DNA of 64,000 nt from positions 1-64,000 of the forward strand of contig NW_019775515.1 in the NCBI RefSeq assembly GCF_001039355.2, read 5' to 3'. The DNA comes from Lingula anatina. Its lineage: Eukaryota; Brachiopoda; Lingulata; Lingulida; Lingulidae. The translations under genes were made by a program, and so were the position numbers. Shown in pieces: positions 48,201-60,925 of the stretch; within the stretch, counting starts at the first letter, position 1; every line of letters starts with the position of its first letter. Under the pieces are notes generated by a model. The model saw nothing but the letters and a program-made list of their open reading frames with translations, made no database searches and had not been told where the DNA came from.

Positions 48201-49205
48201 TATAAATATCCCTTGAACTGATGGCATTGCAATTAATTATTTAGAAAATGTTTGAGTTTTAAGGAATGGAAAAGGTCAAGATGACCTTAGTTTCAATAAA
48301 TGGCCAACTTTGCCACTCTTGGAAAAATAGATATGTTTGGTCTTCCTAAGGATTGATATTACTAATAACCTGGACTTGAGATGAATTCTGCTGTGATTTG
48401 GAACTGAACAAATGTCAGTGTTGTTAGACACTGAACTGAATTTAGAGAGAAGATAAGCTCTTAACCCTTTGAAAAATGTATAAATGTTTAGGATTGACAT
48501 TAACAAAGATTCGCTGCAATTGTTACTAATACATTTATTTCATTTTTTTTTCTAATTGATGATTTGAGAATTCCCCTTTGCAAAGACAGTAGACAGAGTA
48601 TTGACATGATTGCCTATATAGAAGTAGTTGTATCATTTGCAAATACTTTAAGAATTTCAGTTAATTAGTTTTGAAAAATAATCTACCCCTTTATATCAAG
48701 TAAAAAAATTATCATTATCGTCATCATAAAGCAGTCAAGCAGTAGAGAGCAGTTTGAAGTGGAAATCTGAAAATGTCAAGGTAATTTAGCAACTAAAATT
48801 GATTTTTTAAATGAATCAAGATGCACTGTTTTTTATCCTTATTTCCCCAAGTTATGATACCAGACAAAGACAAGAAGATGAGTCAATTACAAGAAATGGT
48901 CCTTTATATAAAGCCCACCATTGTTAGTATGTAAATGAATTGTTGGAAAATTCCACAAGCATCATTAGACTAATATGCTACTGTAATAAGTCAACTTATG
49001 GGCAAAATTACTGATTTTTACCAGAAATACATGTACCATCTTTTTCCACAGTAACGGTTCACTACCTGTAGCCATATGAGTATGGGAATCACCTTGTTTC
49101 CAGTGTACTCATATATGTATATACTAGTAATCACCAACTTTTCTGTATTGTACTTATATATGCTGTTGGTTGGTTGGTTGGGGGGGATAGAGCTACGAAG
49201 TTTCA
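45299..49205. other. Non-coding stretch, nothing recognised
   Basis: AT-rich; short frames only (46499-46866 open on both strands across a G/C-run). No supported feature. Confidence 0.6.
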
Positions 49206-49230
49206 GTGTGTGTGTGTGAGAGAGAGAGAG

Positions 49231-49265
<35 letters not shown>
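49206..49265. repeat. Compound (GT)n(GA)n(GT)n microsatellite
   Basis: GT, then GA, then GT dinucleotides in one run. The minus frame of His/Thr and Ser/Leu repeats here is a simple-sequence artefact. Confidence 0.92.
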
Positions 49266-49268
<3 letters not shown>

Positions 49269-51278
49269 AGTTTCTACCATTTTTATTTAAACTGCAGATA
49301 TACATTTATTACTGCCTGGCAATCTTTGACGGCATCAGTAAGTCAAATGTCAAAGTATCCACGGAAAATGTAGGACATTGCAAAGGAAAGAAAACTTTTG
49401 TTTCTTTTCGTCATGCTCCAGCGATGTTTGTCAGTTCTACCATCTGTGTCTCCAGTTTTGTAAATAGGGCAAAGATTCTCAGAACTCCTTGATAGTGCTG
49501 ACATTTTGAACTCAGGAAATAAGTGAAAGTAAAGAATTGCCCTTTTCAGGACAACAGGAACTGCTTTGTTAAGATTTTTTCTTTGTGGTTTCAAGGAACT
49601 GGGATGAGGTAGCATGTATATGATAGGATATGACATCTGTGCTGTTTTTCAGCAAGGAGGCCATTTTATTATTGAACAGGAGCACTCTTTTGATGGTAAA
49701 TACAAAAGGTTCCATCAGAAAAGGTTATGTTAAAGACTATCGTAATTATTGCAATTAAATGCCATAAAAGTTTTCATCAACTGCTACGCCAGTGTTTTAG
49801 CTCCCATTTACTCTGTTTGAACTTATTTGTGAAGACTTAAAACATTAATTAATCGGCATGTTTTATGATTTCTTGTCCACCCCTCAGAAGCTTCAACACA
49901 CTACAAAATGCAAAACTGTCAATTCCAAAAACACTTCTGTGTAAATGTCATTTTGTTGATTATTGTTGAGATACAGCAAAGGAACTGTTTATTTCTGCCC
50001 CTTCCTGACTTGCCCTGAGCGGAGGTCATAAGGGAGTCTGGTTTACTGGCTCTGTTGCCATGACAACCATTGTTATTGTGTGAAGACAGAGAGCTTTAAG
50101 TGCATCTTTAGTTCTTTATTTTGTAAAAAGAAATACTTTTGTTTCAAGAACTTACAGGAAACTTTTAGCACTTCATTGGAAGTACTTTTATCTTTGGTTT
50201 ACAAACAGTATTTTGATGGTAGTAAGATTTTAAAAGTTGAGATTAAAAATAAAAGTCAGTAAAAACTTGACATCAAAGACCTGTTGGTAAATAACAATAT
50301 GTCACTCTTAGTGGGCACTTACTTAGAAATAGAGGGGTTTCATTAAAAGTACGTGTGTCCTGAAGGCTCAAGATCATTTTGATCCTGGGTTTGAAAAGCG
50401 ATGAGAAAAATAAAAAAAAGAAAGAGTCTCTTGCAACTCTTGATTTAAAACAGGACTATCATTAGAAGTCAGTGTTGCTTTAAAGGTATAGGGTTCTAAA
50501 GATTATTTTACCTTACTTGTTGGAATAAAAAAATAAATGTAACTGAGTTAAGTCACATTCAAAAAGCTTTTACAAATAAAAGAAAAGTAAGGAAGTACCG
50601 ATAGACACCTGTCACCCCTCAATGTTTTATCCCTCTACAGTGAAGTCAGTTAACATGTTGTTTATGTAAAGATTTTTTTCTTTTTTATTTATTTATTTAT
50701 TTTTAATTTATTATTATTATTATTTTTTTTTTTTTTGTTCATGTATATGACAGAGATAATGCTTGATTGCACTAGATTGATGGTTTAAGTTTTTGCAAAT
50801 TGAAAAGAAAAATCCCAGGATTATTTATCATTTGATTTTATGTCTTGTAAAATTTCCCCTTAAACTATATTTTGTGTATGTTTGCCCTCAGATTGTCTAA
50901 ATGACAAGAAAAATTAGTAATTTGATAATGTGCTCAACAAAACTGAACAGATGATTGACCTTTTCAAAGATCTATTTTCCAGAGGTCTCATTTTCAAAAT
51001 TCTACTTAAACATTGCATGCTCTGATGAAGTTTCTGGAAAAATATTTAATTCCAAGGAAGTTTTAAGTTGCATAAATGTATAATGCACCTGAGATCACTA
51101 AATTCTGTCGCGTTTTATCAAAATATTGCAAATTGGACATTTTAAAAAAGGAGGCCACTTGAGCTGTCAATGTTTGTTATTTTAGGGTAACAAACCACTA
51201 GTAATTTAATTACAGGAGCCAGCTGCGCCCTGTCTTCATGAAGTATAAGTTCTTCACTCTATCCTCAATTTATCATCT

Positions 51279-51280
<2 letters not shown>
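49266..51280. other. Non-coding stretch, nothing recognised
   Basis: AT-rich with TTTA/TTA/T tracts near 50680-50735. No supported feature. Confidence 0.6.
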
Positions 51281-51322
<42 letters not shown>

Positions 51323-51352
51323 ATCTCTCTCTCTCACACACACACACACACA
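51281..51352. repeat. Compound (CA)n(CT)n(CA)n microsatellite
   Basis: CA dinucleotides, a short CT block, then CA again. Confidence 0.92.
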
Positions 51353-52864
51353 TATGAAGCAAAGTGTAGACAGGTGTGGTCTTCCTGCTTTATTCCACAT
51401 TGACGTAGATCAAATTAATTGATGTGGAGGAGTTCTACTTTATACCTGATACCAATGGCAAGACAAGAAAAGGGTGTGCCCAGAACTTAGGATACATCAA
51501 CTTGCTAAATTCTATATCAGTGATTCCATATTTTTGTTGTACTCTGGTTTTAAATTTTAAAGTCTACAGATACAATGTCAGACATAACGGCACTGAACCT
51601 TTTTTGTTAATGTTCAGAGAAGGCCCTAACAAGCACCTGCTATCTTGAGTTAAGACTAAAACAGTCATTGTTACAGCAGAGTTGAATGCAGCTGGCTCAG
51701 CACTCTTCCTTCATTTTTTTTTTAACCTGAACATGTAGAAATTAAGCCCCCAGGAGTGATTCTTCATGAGTAGCCCCTATTGACCGTGGCTGACCAGACC
51801 CTAAAGAAGTATTAAGTGCACTTTGCTGTGTACACATTAAACTGTGACAGTGATGGATTAGACAGTACTGCTAACCTGGGTGGCTAACAGAGTACAGCTG
51901 AAAGATGTCTTCTTTCTGATGGTAAACTGATCAAAACCTTTGCATCTAGATTGACTTATACCTGACAGAGAGGATAGGATATACAAGTTCTAAGAAGGAA
52001 GTACAGCTCTTGACAGAAGGGATTTTGTGAATAAGTATATAGTTATGAAATGAAATAAAATATAGAAGTAGACCTGATGTGTGAAATCCCAGGTTGTTGA
52101 ACAGGTGAGGCAAATCTACAGGTAGTTTGTACTCTGTCACTTTTCAGTGTTTATGGTTGTATACAGCTGTCAGGAATCTTGTCCCAGTGGAATGGAATTG
52201 GCTCTTCCTATTTCCTACAATCTTCGTCTGCAGGAAATTACATTTTGCGCCTTTGTGGTATAACTTGATTGGAAAAGGCTATTTTCTAGTTTCATTTTAT
52301 AACATTGTGATCATAACTTTTTAGGTAGGATTAACAAAGACCAAATTTGGTTATTTTATAAAGATTTCTATGAATATGATATTGGAAAAAATGTCAGTAT
52401 TTTCACCCAACCCTATGTTATAAGAAAAAAGTTAAATGCCGAAACTGGGCTTAATCAGAAACCAAAGTCCAACAGACCATGACGGAGAATGTTGAAGTGG
52501 GTACAGGAAGCTTTCTCTGTCCTGAGAGAGTTCTGTCTGGTGAAGAGTTGTGAATTGTGTTAGGTGAGACATTGTCACAACTACCACATCTGATGTCTGC
52601 TCCTCTCTAGCACATTCTGTGAGGTACTCTTTGAAAATAAAACTCATCTGGTGTACTGCGGTATGTACTTTACAGATTAACATTCATTAACCAGGATTTT
52701 TTATCTGTGACACATTGAACGTAAGATTTACACACATAATATTGAGAAAGAATTATTTACAAGGTGCGTTTTCAGGATTTTCAGTTTGTACAACTTTCAC
52801 ACATGTGAACTGAGACAAAATGTTGAAACAGATGTTTTGTGTTCAGTCAATAATTTCTTGACCT
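51353..52864. other. Non-coding stretch, nothing recognised
   Basis: Short frames without recognisable domains. Confidence 0.6.
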
Positions 52865-52940
52865 GATAGCTGGCTAGAGTAGAGATAGCTGGCTAGAGTA
52901 GAGATAGCTGGCTAGAGTAGAGATAGCTAGCTAGAGTAGA
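52865..52940. repeat. 19-bp tandem repeat, four copies
   Basis: Four exact-length units of GATAGCTGGCTAGAGTAGA; the fourth has one change (CTAGC for CTGGC). The near identity means a recent expansion. Confidence 0.95.
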
Positions 52941-54280
52941 AGTCTTCCTCATGTGTTCATTATGTTTCACCTGCCAGGGTTGATGATCAGGTTTGTGGTT
53001 ACAATCAGTTCTTGAAACCAAGAGGAATTTGCTATGTAGTTCTGTGGTGGAGGTCTCAGAATTCTCAGAGAATTTTAAATAATTCATAACTTCCTTCACC
53101 CCTTTGTGCTGAACAGTATGGATAAATTTCAACCTCCGAAACTTTTTTGAGAATTTGGCTGTTTGAAATAAATTCACCACTCATTTTTTAAAAAAAGTAT
53201 TTACAGTACTCCCCTCCCCCAAAAGAAAAACACCTAAATGTTTGTTGAACCCCCCCCCCCCCCAAACATGCATACACAAGAAAGTAGATCTATACAATTA
53301 CCCTGAAATATTCTGAGGTTTTGTCGCCAGTGTCAGGTGTGTGAACTCAGATGGAGGCAATAGTGGAGGTAGGCAGACGAGTTGTTGTATAGAATGTCAG
53401 AGAAGTTAAAAATAACCCACAGCGGCCTTTCCTCTCCACCTCCTGAAGGGGATTGCCATTTTTAGCAGTCAGGAGAGTCATGAGGAACCACACGTACAGG
53501 AATTACCTTACATTTGTCTGTGTGATATTGAATATAAATATATTTTATTATTTGTCCTCTTCATGCACAAGGATAGATTTTTTTATTTTGTTTTTTAAGA
53601 ATATTTTTTCAGTTTTGTGATCACCGCTGTTGGCTAACATAATTTGTTCTGTTGTAGTTTGAAAATTAAAGCAACTGTCTAGCAACAAGAGTTGAATGTA
53701 TATATTTCAGAAGAACTTAAATCATTTGAAATGAAAAAATAAATGTTTAAGTGGCAATAGTGTTAGACTATAAGCCTGTCGATCATCCTTAAAGTAAATA
53801 TTTAGAACAGTCAAGCTATAATAAACTGATTCAGAAGTACTTTTATATAGTTAATGAAGTCCAATTTATCATGGCAGGTGATTGCTTTTTTTTAGATCAA
53901 AGTGTGTATTATTTAAACTTAATGTTATTGTCCAATCTGGACTTATTTGATTCAGGCTGTGTTATCATATGATATGCATGCTGAAGACATTTTGTTTCTT
54001 AATAATAATTATGTACCATAGTTTAGTTGTAACCTCTATGTTTCTTATGTGTAGAACATATTCAGGACTACTTTGAGGAAAAGTGTTTTGAGACTAACAC
54101 CAAAAAGTAGACTTTGAAATAGTTTTGATGTTATTGTACCCCGTAGATCCTGCTGGGAATTCTGATTTAATCCTGTCATTAACCTGACCTCCTGCTGTCA
54201 TCATTTTGCTCAGGAATCACGTAACAGCAGGGTACAAACTTAGCATCTTTTTCCTGGATTTTATCTTAACTCTCTTTTAG
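52941..54280. other. Non-coding stretch, nothing recognised
   Basis: Contains a C homopolymer at 53249-53264. A minus frame (52893-53180) begins in the 19-bp repeat and has no recognised domain. Confidence 0.6.
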
Positions 54281-54332
54281 GTTCAATAACTGCCAGATGG
54301 TTTTTGGCAACATGTTGAAAGCTGGGAAGTAA
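54281..54332 (+). CDS. Very weak candidate terminal exon
   Basis: An acceptor-like tract (TCTTAACTCTCTTTTAG, ending 54280) is followed by a frame, open if entered in phase 2, reading FNNCQMVFGNMLKAGK and ending in TAA at 54330-54332. An AATAAA lies at 54748-54753 with a TGTGTG-containing stretch after it, a layout compatible with a 3' UTR. The piece is short and matches no family I know, so chance is the likelier explanation. Confidence 0.13.
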
Positions 54333-55500
54333 TATTGTGGTCTAGAAGTTGGGTGTGTACCAGTTATGATGGCGGTAGTGGGCGGGAGATGATGAAACAT
54401 AATCTTCTTCAAGTTGTAATTCAATCTCAAGTTGAAAACATTGACATTTTTTCTCAGATGTGTAATAAGGCGATTAAATGCTGTCAGGTAAACTTTATGA
54501 GGCTGGAATGGAGAAAAGGGGGGCTGTGTTCCTCTTTGGCAGAGGTTAGACAGACCATAATGTCATTTAAGTTGTGATTTATGTTAAGGAGTTTTGTTGT
54601 GTAGGAGTAAGAGTTGATGGAGCAGAGATAAAGCTCAGCAGCCAAGGTTCATGTTTTTAAGGTTGAAATAGGAATGTGAGGTCATATGACTCTTTTTTTC
54701 CATGATGAGAAATGAGCATGAGGAAGTCAGGTGTAATTGTAATATTGAATAAAGTCATCTAATTTTCTGTGTGCTCACAAAATACATGTAATGGTTTAAT
54801 GTCAGTATAATGTTAAAGGGTCTTTATCATTCAAACCCGATGGTTACTATGAGTGAAAACACCCTGGATACGAGATGTTCAAACAGTACATAACCTTCCC
54901 TGATGAGGTGAAATTTGATAGCTTGAAATGACATGCTATGTGCCCTCAATTTAATTGCAATCATTACTCTTGCACCACAGGCGCTGTGATTTATGGCCAT
55001 ACATAAGTAACCAGCAAAAGTTGGCAACATACCTTTATCTTTATTTATTAAATTTTATTTATATCAGTTATGGGAACAGTATATATACGGACCTCGAGGA
55101 CATCTCCCAGCTCATCTGACTCCACTGTTGCTCCTCATTTGTCCTCATTCTTGTCCTACTGGTAGAATGCAGGATCTATTACTTTTTGTGAGATAACTGT
55201 GCCCTGTTAGAACAAAGTAAAAATGTGATTAATAGCCATTATTTATAGAGCCTCACCCAACCTGAATGTGTGAGGTGAAGCACTCAGGGCACCTGTTATA
55301 TTTGTCATCTTACATGTGACAGTAATGACATTGAGAAGTTGACAACATAGCATGACAGGAGCTCAGTCAAGGAAAAAAACAAGAGACTAAAGAATTCACG
55401 AATATTGTCACCAGTTGTTGTCTTTTGGAGATGTAAGCTGTCACCAGAATATTTGTCACAGCCATGTTAGTAGCGTCAGAGAGTGACAGGTGTGTTATTA
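54333..55500. other. Non-coding stretch, nothing recognised
   Basis: AT-rich; AATAAA at 54748. No supported feature. Confidence 0.55.
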
Positions 55501-56477
55501 TCAGATGGTGACAGCTTGGACAAAACAATTCTTTGGTGTTATTTGTATAGCTGTTTCTCTGATTGAAAGTAATTTTGGATGGAGATTATTTAACCAGTAT
55601 ATACATGTACATGTAGCAGATCCTTTGCTGGTAGTTTATTTGGGATTTACATGTAGTGCTGATTTATCATTGATATCTTTTTTTATTATATTTCACATTA
55701 GAATAAAGATTGCGAAATTTTTATGGAATATTTCAATAAGACATCAGTACAATTTCTTTGGTTAAATAGAAAATCTGCTAACTCTCCTAGATAAGAAGGG
55801 ACAGTCAACTTCCTTCATATTTAAGTGTGCCCCACACTGATGCCGGAAGAATTCATATTTCCCGGAAAAGAAGTTCAACAACCCTCTCTCTCTCTATCTC
55901 TCTCTCTGACTTGGTTCATATTAAGGCTCCAGTGCGATGTGAAGCTATTTCCCAGACAAATACCTACTGTCAGTCTCATGCTGTAGAAAAACGTGAATAA
56001 AGATTGGAATCTTTTTCCCATAAAAGCTTAAAGGGCATCTTGGAATTGAGAGCAGTACATTAACTTCTATTCCATCTGTTTAATTAGACTGCATTTCACA
56101 GGCATGCAGGTAATGGTTATGTGAAATCAGAAAGGAATGAGTATGTATAAGGCTTTCATGAAATACTGAGAGACTTTTTTCAGGTTGAAGTAAATGTATT
56201 TCTCAGTCAATCTTCTTGAAAAAGATTTCTTAGATATGATTGTTGCTAATTAGCTGGTATCTTTACATAATTTTTTAATTCAAATGATTATATGAATGGC
56301 AATATGATTTTTATCTGACATGTCTGGTTTTAAATTTTTTGTGCAATTTAAAGTGAAATCCGTACATCTTTTCAATTTATTCACCTGGTTTACATCCTAT
56401 TTTTCAGGTTTAAACAGAAGGTTACCAGTCATGACATATGACGCAGGATTCTTCACATGTGGTATGTCATGGCAGCT
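55501..56477. repeat. Large direct repeat, copy A (977 bp)
   Basis: Starts TCAGATGGTGACAGCTTGGA and ends GGTATGTCATGGCAGCT, followed by a single N at 56478. It matches 57150-58143 along its whole length with about a dozen substitutions and two indels (CT-tract length and a five-base insertion), roughly 1-1.5% difference. The open frame at 55490-55765 is repeated in copy B; the only base change I noticed within the shared part is synonymous, but this is too little to argue for coding. Confidence 0.93.
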
Positions 56478-56478
56478 N

Positions 56479-57149
56479 CACCCTGAGCTTCAGAGCTAAC
56501 TTGACACTAACCTTTTCACTGTAGCCTATCTCCATCGTGTCAAGTAACCTCTGACCAGATTCGATTGCCTCCGCCGCCCGCCAATCAAATTTAAAAGCCC
56601 GCACTCAATGACTCATTAAACGATCTAGCCAATGAACGCGAACGAGTCAAAGCGCGCTTTGTTCAAATCCGGACCAATCAAAGATAAGGCTGAATATCAG
56701 GGACTTGCCGTAACCTGTGGGCAGCACGCAAATAACATCGTCTCTCAGTAGATAATGATGCAGGGCCTCAAACTGCTAGACCCTATGGTTTCAATTCCGA
56801 TTTACTCATATTTTGCAAAGAATCAAGAGATAACTTAACACATTCTTTTTCGTAGTCACTCGCCTTGCTTTCTTTGTGTACGGTAATACACTCGGAACTA
56901 CTCGGATGTCTCCGCACTCGACAATAACTATGTTGTTAGTATGGAGCTTGCGGAATCAGCCGAGGATTGCCGATTGACGGTCAACCAATCAGCGTTTTCA
57001 CCAAACTTTGGTGAAAAATTTTGAAACATGGATTTGATTGGCTTATATAAACTAGGTCAAACTACTATTTTCGTCAGAGGTTACTTGACACGATGAAGAT
57101 AGGCTACAGTGAAGAGGTTAGTGTCAAGTTAGCTCTGAAGCTCAGGGTG
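56479..57149 (-). mobile_element. 671-bp TIR element carrying a RecQ-like helicase fragment (copy 2)
   Basis: Ends are 77-bp inverted repeats starting CACCCTGAGCTTCAGAGCT, with about two mismatches between them and one shared difference from copy 1 (AGCTAAC for AGCTGAC). The interior matches copy 1 in reverse orientation and keeps about 60 bp that copy 1 lost. It sits exactly between two ~1-kb direct repeats rather than between two 8-bp duplications; the 8 bases after its right end, TCAGATGG, are also the first 8 bases of repeat A. That is what a normal 8-bp target duplication would leave if one insertion-bearing and one empty haplotype had been joined end to end. Confidence 0.9.
56650..56890 (-). 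pseudogene. RecQ-like helicase N-terminal fragment, copy 2 (broken)
   Basis: Reading on the minus strand, an upstream part (ASDYEKECVKLSLDSLQNM) absent from copy 1 leads to MSKSELKP and then a stop at the position where copy 1 continues with EQ. After a small frame change the sequence resumes as HHYLLRDDV, then CVLPTGYGKSLIF with the Walker A motif. The remainder of the helicase is missing. The two copies are broken at different places, so each decayed after they separated from a common, more complete source. Confidence 0.7.
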
Positions 57150-58143
57150 TCAGATGGTGACAGCTTGGACAAAACAATTCTTTGGTGTTATTTGTATAGC
57201 TGTTTCTCTGATTGAAAGTAATTTTGGATGGAGATTATTTAACCAGTATATACATGTACATGTAGCAGATCCTTTGCTGGTAGTTTATTTGGGATTTACG
57301 TGTAGTGCTGATTTATCATTGATATCTTTTTTTATTATATTTCACATTAGAATAAAGATTGCGAAATTTTTATGGAATATTTCAATAAGACATCAGTACA
57401 ATTTCTTTGGTTAAATAGAAAATCTGCTAACTCTCCTAGATAAGAAGGGACAGTCAACTTCCTTCATATTTAAGTGTGTCCCACACTGATGCCGGAAGAA
57501 TTCATATTTCCCGGAAAAGAAGTTCAACAACCCTCTCTCTCTCTATCTCTCTCTCTCTCTCTCTCTCTGACTTGGTTCATATGAAGACTCCAGTGCGATG
57601 TGAAGCTACTTCCCAGACAAATACCTACTGTCAGTCTCATGCTGTAGAAAAACGTGAATAAAGATTGGAATCTTTTTCCCATAAAAGCTTAAAGGGCATC
57701 TTGGAATTGAGAGCAGTACATTAACTTCTGTACCATCTGTTTATTATAATTAGACTGCATTTCACAGGCATGCAGGTAATGGTTATGTGAAATCAGAAGG
57801 GAATGAGTATGTATAAGGCTTTCATGAAATACTGAGAGACTTTTTTCAGGTTGAAGTAAATGTATTTCTCAGTCAATCTTCTTGAAAAAGATTTCTTAGA
57901 TATGATTGTTGCTAATTAGCTGGTATCTTTACATAATTTTTTAATTCAAATGATTATATGAATGGCAATATGATTTTTATCTGACATGTCTGGTTTTAAA
58001 TTTTTTGTGCAATTTAAAGTGAAATCCTTACATCTTTTCAATTTATTCACCTAGCTTACATCCTATTTTTCAGGTTTAAACAGAAGGTTACCAGTCATGA
58101 CATATGACGCAGGATTCTTTACATGTGGTATGTCATGGCAGCT
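57150..58143. repeat. Large direct repeat, copy B (994 bp)
   Basis: Counterpart of 55501-56477. It begins immediately after the TIR element, ends at GGCAGCT and then continues into unique sequence (CATTCCGTCT). Its CT microsatellite (57532-57568) is about a dozen bases longer than the one in copy A (55883-55908), which accounts for most of the length difference. Confidence 0.93.
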
Positions 58144-59389
58144 CATTCCGTCTGCTGCCTATTGCTGGGTTAGTTTGCCATCAGGTCGAGAGGTCAACTT
58201 TCTATCTAAACCTTGGGCGGCACATGAAACTGTATGCAAATAGCAAGACACAAATTGTACTGAAGTAAAACCAGTTAGGTGAGTGACAATTTGTTTTGAT
58301 ATGCTCCATGTTTTTTGTTTTTTCTCAGTGTTTAAGAGGTGTGAAGAATGTGATTATTATATGTTTTTATTTCTAGACATACAGAATTTAGTTTACTAAG
58401 TTTACACATAAACAGCAATGGTGTAAAATAATTATCAGTAACTGTCTGTTTATTTGTAAGATGTAATACCAATAGTTTGTTTGCAATGAAGCTTCTGAAA
58501 ACTTTGTGTTTGTACTTGATCTATTCATCCCTTTTTGTAAGGTGGCTGGGAAATGCTTTGCTTCTACAGCAGGAAAGTTTAGAGTTGATCTAGCTATTTA
58601 TAAATACAAGTGTATGCATGTATGTCCTGAGAGAATCTCACACCTGGGTGCTTTTGTTGATTGTTTACAAGTGAATTATAAAGAGTTCGCTGTATTTGTT
58701 AAGTTTGGCAACAAATACAGTGGAAGAGGGACAGACATGTAAACAATCCATGAAACAAGTATGAAGCCATCAGATTCAAGTGTCTTCATGCGGTCTTACA
58801 AGTGAATGACACATACTTCCACAAGTATAGATTAACTTCTTTAAGTGGATTTATAAGGAAGGGGTATACTCATCAATTATGCTACAAGTTTTTATTCAAC
58901 TTACTGAATTTTATTTTCTCAAATCTAAATTGATTTATTGCTAAATGAAGTACTGTTTATTCTCTGTTTACCGTATGTTAACTGGTTATTTTGTTTGACC
59001 AAATCCACAGAAAGTGCATACCTTAAATTTAGTTACTCATTGTTGTTTAGCATTTTTATTTACTGTGAGTAAAAATTATTAGTTTCTGTTATCAACTTTT
59101 CAATTTAAATTGTGTATGTTTTTTTGTGTGTTTACTAAGTAAGAGGATGAAATACTATAAGTATACAGTCCACCACTAATATATATTACATCATAACTGT
59201 AACTATGTTTATGATGGTAATATTTGAGGCTTTGGTTAAAAAAAATTAGAAAAAAAAACATTATACATTGCAGTAATATATTTAAATGCAGTAAGCCTAT
59301 CTTGAGGTAACTGAAGCTGGTTTGGAATGAGAGAGTAAGGCTACTATATCCCATTACCTTCAGTCATAATTGATACAATGGCTTTCGAT
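58144..59389. other. Non-coding stretch, nothing recognised
   Basis: AT-rich; the frame at 58506-58742 has no recognisable domain. Confidence 0.55.
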
Positions 59390-59600
59390 CAGCCTGCATT
59401 GACAACCAGTTGATCCGCGGACTAAAAGATCTGCAATCAGAAATGGTCAACCCACTGCAAGCTGGCCCACTTAATCCCTAATAGACACTGAATAGATTCA
59501 CTGCAGGGATTATGCAGCAAGCTTTCAAGTGGGTCGGCCATATTTGATCCGCGGATCTGTTAGTCCGCATATATCAACTTTTATTGTGAATGCGGCCTTA
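59390..59600. mobile_element. MITE-like element, family C (copy 3)
   Basis: The fullest copy of family C. Inverted words lie near each end: GATCCGCGGACTAAAAGATC at the left and GATCCGCGGATCTGTTAGTC at the right, with GTGGGTCGGCCATATTTGAT inside and GTGAATGCGGCCTTA at the right edge. ACTGAATAGATTCACTGCAG corresponds to ACTGAATGGATTCCCCATGG in the copy at 23.2 kb. The left boundary is uncertain by about 20 bp. Confidence 0.65.
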
Positions 59601-60925
59601 GAGTACTTCTGAGTTTAAATAACACATAACGCTAGACACAGCCACCAATATGGCAGGCTTAAACAGCTGTTTTTATGAGGTAAAAAGTCTGCTGCCTTTA
59701 ATCTTCTTTGATTGTCAGTTCATTTACACATTACTGTCACTCAAATCATGCTGGAGCATACCCTGAGGATGCCAGGGACTTCAGACGCTAGAAAGGTTCT
59801 TATGTTTCTTACAACCTTGTAAAGCATAAATGGGGAATTCAGGGTAATTTTCAAAAAAATTTCCATTTAATTTCAAGCTTGGGAACACAGGTACAATCAC
59901 AGCTGATCGAGTTAGCTTGGCATTTTTAGTCTTGTATGTAGTACATGTATTTTTGTTTTGGTTTCGTGTATTTGTTAAGAGTCATGATGTTCAGGATGGT
60001 CGTAAGATTTCTCGTAAACTTTTGACTCTTGGAAATGTCTATTAATGCAATCTTTCTATCTTCTTTCATTTTTGTCAGTTCTTTATTTTCTTTTCGGAAA
60101 ACTTGAGTCATGTATTTTTTCATGAATAAAAGTGTGGTTAGATATTTGATATAAATAGTCTTATAACTCTCATATATTCTGTACACTGTACAAATGTTGG
60201 CAAATGGCACATTAATGGCTGTTATATTATATTTTATGGCTTGCATGTGTAATTATATCTGTACTGTAGAGATAGGCCTTGCTTATAAGTTATATCAATG
60301 GGGTTTTAATGGGAGCACTTGTAGTAAGAAATGAGATAGGAGAAATTGAACCATTTTGCATGAAGAGAAAGACAGGAAGGGGGGAGGGGGGGCTTTCAAA
60401 AATTGTTCGCTCACTTTGGTCAAATAAGGCCCCATGAACTGCATTCTATGCAAGGAAGATGAAAAATAAAAAGTAAAATGTCAGAGGAATGTTCTATGTC
60501 CCCACACCTCCAGTTGAAGTATACTAGTACCTATGTGTGTGATTGCTATAGTCAAGGCATACTATATTATCTTACAGGTGTGTTTACACTGGGATAGTTT
60601 AGAATGGAAAATAAACAGTAATGAGATTTCTCTGACAAAAGGCAGATTTCAGACTTTTTGGGAACCAAAAATATCATTTTTGAGAGCGATGAAGGCTCTC
60701 TTCCCAAACACCACACCATATTTTCAGACTTTTTGACTAAATGTCAATCTAATCCCTGATCAACCTGAATCAGTCCATGGTCTAAATCAGACAAATTGAC
60801 ACCAGTTATTCAATCATTAGGCCCTCTCCCTTCACCCCTCCTTCCTAACACAGTTACTGGTTGTCAAAATTTAATTTAATTTATCTCATATATGATCTGT
60901 GACAGATGAATGAATTTGTGATTTA
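59601..60925. other. Non-coding stretch, possible decayed MITE
   Basis: No gene is recognised. 60575-60800 has loosely inverted ends (GGTGTGTTTACACTGGGATA and, read inward, GGTGTCAATTTGTCTGATTT) and an internal AATCCCTGAT word that also occurs in the possible relic at 33.8 kb. Weakly supported. Confidence 0.4.

Noticed and set aside
49018-49305. His/Thr-repeat frame, histidine-rich protein at first sight
   Set aside because: It translates a GT/GA microsatellite.
55490-57414. Duplicated frames of 91 and 86 codons that might be paralogous genes
   Set aside because: They are duplicated only because the surrounding ~1 kb is duplicated; the repeat is probably two haplotypes. The hydrophobic look is typical of AT-rich translation.
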